NCBI GenBank assembly: GCA_014529385.2
Contig: CM043962.1
Location: forward strand, 46,231,098-46,295,097
Origin: Adiantum capillus-veneris
Taxonomy: Eukaryota > Streptophyta > Polypodiopsida > Polypodiales > Pteridaceae
DNA: 64,000 nt
Reading direction: 5' to 3'
Shown here: positions 62,477 through 64,000 of the stretch, in pieces
How positions within the stretch are numbered: position 1 is the first letter of the stretch
Layout: each line of letters starts with the position of its first letter
The notes under the pieces: generated by a model
The model's database searches: none
Seen by the model: the letters and a program-made list of their open reading frames with translations, nothing else
Told to the model about the DNA's origin: nothing
Program-made: the position numbers and the translations under genes

Positions 62477-64000
62477 ATGAATGTTGACAGCTTTGATTTT
62501 GCCAATGATAAAGCAACTAATGATGCCCCTATGCTTGTAAACTATCTTGTTTCTAATGATGCCCCTATGCTTGTAAACTATCTTGTTTTTAGGCTTCAAC
62601 AAACCTTGGGCAATCCATCCCTCCAAGGTGAAGTGCTACATCAATTGCACACCCATGGTATTCTCCAAACTCCCCACCAAGAAGAGAGAGTACCTAGGAA
62701 AGCTCCTAGTGAGACTTCCAAAAGAGGACTCTCTCCGATAAGGGAAGAAGAGGAGGATCCATACAAAGGGCTCAAAAACTTACTACTCGATGAGACATCT
62801 CCCTCTCAAAGGAGAGCCCAAGTTTCAATGGTAGAGCCCCCATCGAAAGAACGAGAAAGAAGTGAGTGTCCTGCCACCTCAGTGGAGATGGCTCCACAAA
62901 GACACATGCAAAACGCGCTCCCCCTAAATGGAGAAGACCATCGCATACTCCTCTTCACCATAATTCAAAGAGGGAAGAGAGGAAACAAGAGAAGAAAAAG
63001 ACGAGAAAGAGGTCACCCTCTTCTCCATCTTCCTCGTCCTCTTCCTCTTCTGAAGAAAGTAGTGGTGGAAAAGAGGAGTAACCAGGGAAGAAAATGGCAA
63101 GAAAGAGGTCACCCTCTTCTCCATCCTCCTCATCCTCTTCCTCTTCTGAAGAAAGTGATGGTGCAGCTCTCAAACCGCCCAAGAGAAGAGGCCATAGGAA
63201 ATTCTATGCCGCCTGGAAAAGGTCATCCAAGCTCAAAAAGTTCAAAGAGGGAGGAAAGAACATCTCTTTCCTTACCTACGACGACACCTTTGGTGCTACG
63301 GACAAAGTCTTGGCCTTTATCCAACAATTTGATGCGGCGTTTGGAGATGACGGCTTCACAGAGTTCTCTAAGCTACGTTATGTAGCTATGCATTTTCAAA
63401 AGTCCACTAGGCAATGGTGGTCTAGCCTACGAGCAAAGGGTGAAGCTCCACGAACATGAAAGCTTTAAGAGCTTCCATCATGAAGCAGTTTTTGACTAGC
63501 GATGCCAAAGACAAAGTACTCACTGAATGCTGAAGCTTGAAGCTCTCTCCCTATGAATCTATTCACAAATATGTAGACAAGTTTTGGGATCTACATCTCA
63601 AAGCCACTGTCTACAAGAAGATGGATTTTGGAGAGCCAAAACAATAATTTTGTGCGGGTTTATCTGAGGATATGGTGGAGTATGTTAACTCCCAAAGGCC
63701 TCGCACCATATCTGCGGCTATACACCATACCATGGTGGCTTCAAGAATCAACTTCCAACAAGGGGCTAAGAGAAATCTTAAGCCCATGGAAAAAAAAGAC
63801 CGTAGTGAGCCTAAGGGGAAGGACAACGTCTAAAAGTCTCCCAAAGGCAACTTCAACAACAACAAAGCCAAGGAGAAGGGAGTTTATAAAGGAAAAAATA
63901 AACTCTCTCCTGAAGAACTAGAGCATTATCGAAAAGATAACCGTTGTTACAAGTTCAGGGAGCAAGGGCATGCCTATCATGCTTGCCCCCATAAGAATAT
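62477..64000 (+). pseudogene. Ty3/gypsy-type gag, runs off the window
   Basis: ATG at 62,477 opens a frame with a duplicated 12-residue unit 'SNDAPMLVNYLV'. A Lys/Arg/Ser-rich domain follows, and after a shift near 62,870 'RKRSPSSPSSSSSSSSEES' occurs twice. Then comes the gag capsid: 'KVLAFIQQFDAAFGD', 'LRYVAMHFQKSTRQWWSSL', (shift near 63,458) 'MKQFLTSDAKDKV', 'YESIHKYVDKFWDLH' and 'FCAGLSEDMVEYV'. It ends in a zinc knuckle 'CYKFREQGHAYHAC' whose second Cys is Phe. Capsid and RNA-binding roles as usual for gag. Stops (63,079, 63,532, 63,646, 63,832 regions) and shifts show it is defective. Pol would lie to the right of the window. Confidence 0.82.
63003..63178 (+). repeat. 96 bp in-frame duplication encoding Ser-rich segment
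   Basis: 'gaaagaggtcaccctcttct' starts at 63,005 and 63,101. The 96 bp unit is 32 codons and encodes a basic-then-polyserine segment in gag. A smaller 33 bp in-frame duplication is at 62,520-62,585. Confidence 0.9.

Noticed and set aside
62924-63182. Acidic minus-strand frames opposite gag
   Set aside because: They are antisense shadows of the Lys/Ser-rich gag segment.

Overview
The window looks like intergenic or intronic DNA from the large, repeat-rich nuclear genome of a land plant. My best guess is a homosporous fern. The pentatricopeptide (PPR) remnant at 16.5-17.35 kb has the 'VNMYxKCGxLxKAQ...IAWNxxIxGYAQxGQGQEA' style typical of the expanded fern/lycophyte PPR families, there is a degenerate Lhcb (LHCII) copy, and the other recognisable coding sequence is plant-type LTR retrotransposon or L1-like LINE. 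No prokaryotic gene organisation, rRNA, tRNA or CRISPR array is visible. The only piece that could belong to a functioning host gene is one intact exon of translin on the minus strand (2397-2591).

Layout. 0-5.3 kb: a 447 bp direct repeat at both ends of a 4.6 kb block, with the translin exon, a 76 bp tandem duplication and a minus-strand primer binding site. 5.3-8.6 kb: decayed minus-strand Ty3/gypsy gag-protease-RT. 8.8-11 kb: a minus-strand LINE split by a 1592 bp solo LTR with target duplication ACTTG. 11.7-12.5 kb: Ty1/copia scraps. 12.9-13.5 kb: a short LINE with its own target duplication. 13.9-19.3 kb: a block bounded by related LTR fragments and holding pieces of Lhcb, a Cys/His-rich (very-large-GTPase-like) protein and a PPR protein; its right part ends like a Helitron. 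20.18-24.15 kb: a plus-strand L1-like LINE with poly(A) and target duplication.

26.4-41 kb is a three-level nest. A minus-strand LINE (26.37-26.65 and 38.95-41.06 kb) is split by a 12.3 kb LTR retrotransposon (26,659-38,944; target duplication CTCTT). That element has gag and protease but no reverse transcriptase or integrase, and it carries a fragment of a cellular DEAD-box RNA helicase just before its polypurine tract. It is itself split by a 1.34 kb TTAA-flanked, piggyBac-like non-autonomous DNA transposon (31,906-33,242). A second copy of that transposon lies at 58,565-59,903.

41-56 kb: copia gag, a Ty3/gypsy RT-RNaseH-integrase remnant, long non-coding stretches with small tandem duplications, and two minus-strand remnants of the gag-protease family seen at 29.7-35.9 kb. 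56.8-64 kb: a plant transposon-protein fragment, the second TTAA element, then a Ty3/gypsy-type element on the plus strand (LTR 60,820-62,063, primer site, gag) that runs off the right edge and whose LTR belongs to the same family as the solo LTR at 9.1 kb.

The elements do not form a pathway. They interact as a stratigraphy (LINE, then LTR element, then MITE), and several have picked up host coding sequence. The most unusual items are the piggyBac-like TTAA elements in a plant, the helicase-carrying gag/protease-only retrotransposon with palindromic 125 bp leader repeats and a WxPK-repeat basic tail, and the multi-gene-fragment block with a Helitron-like terminus.
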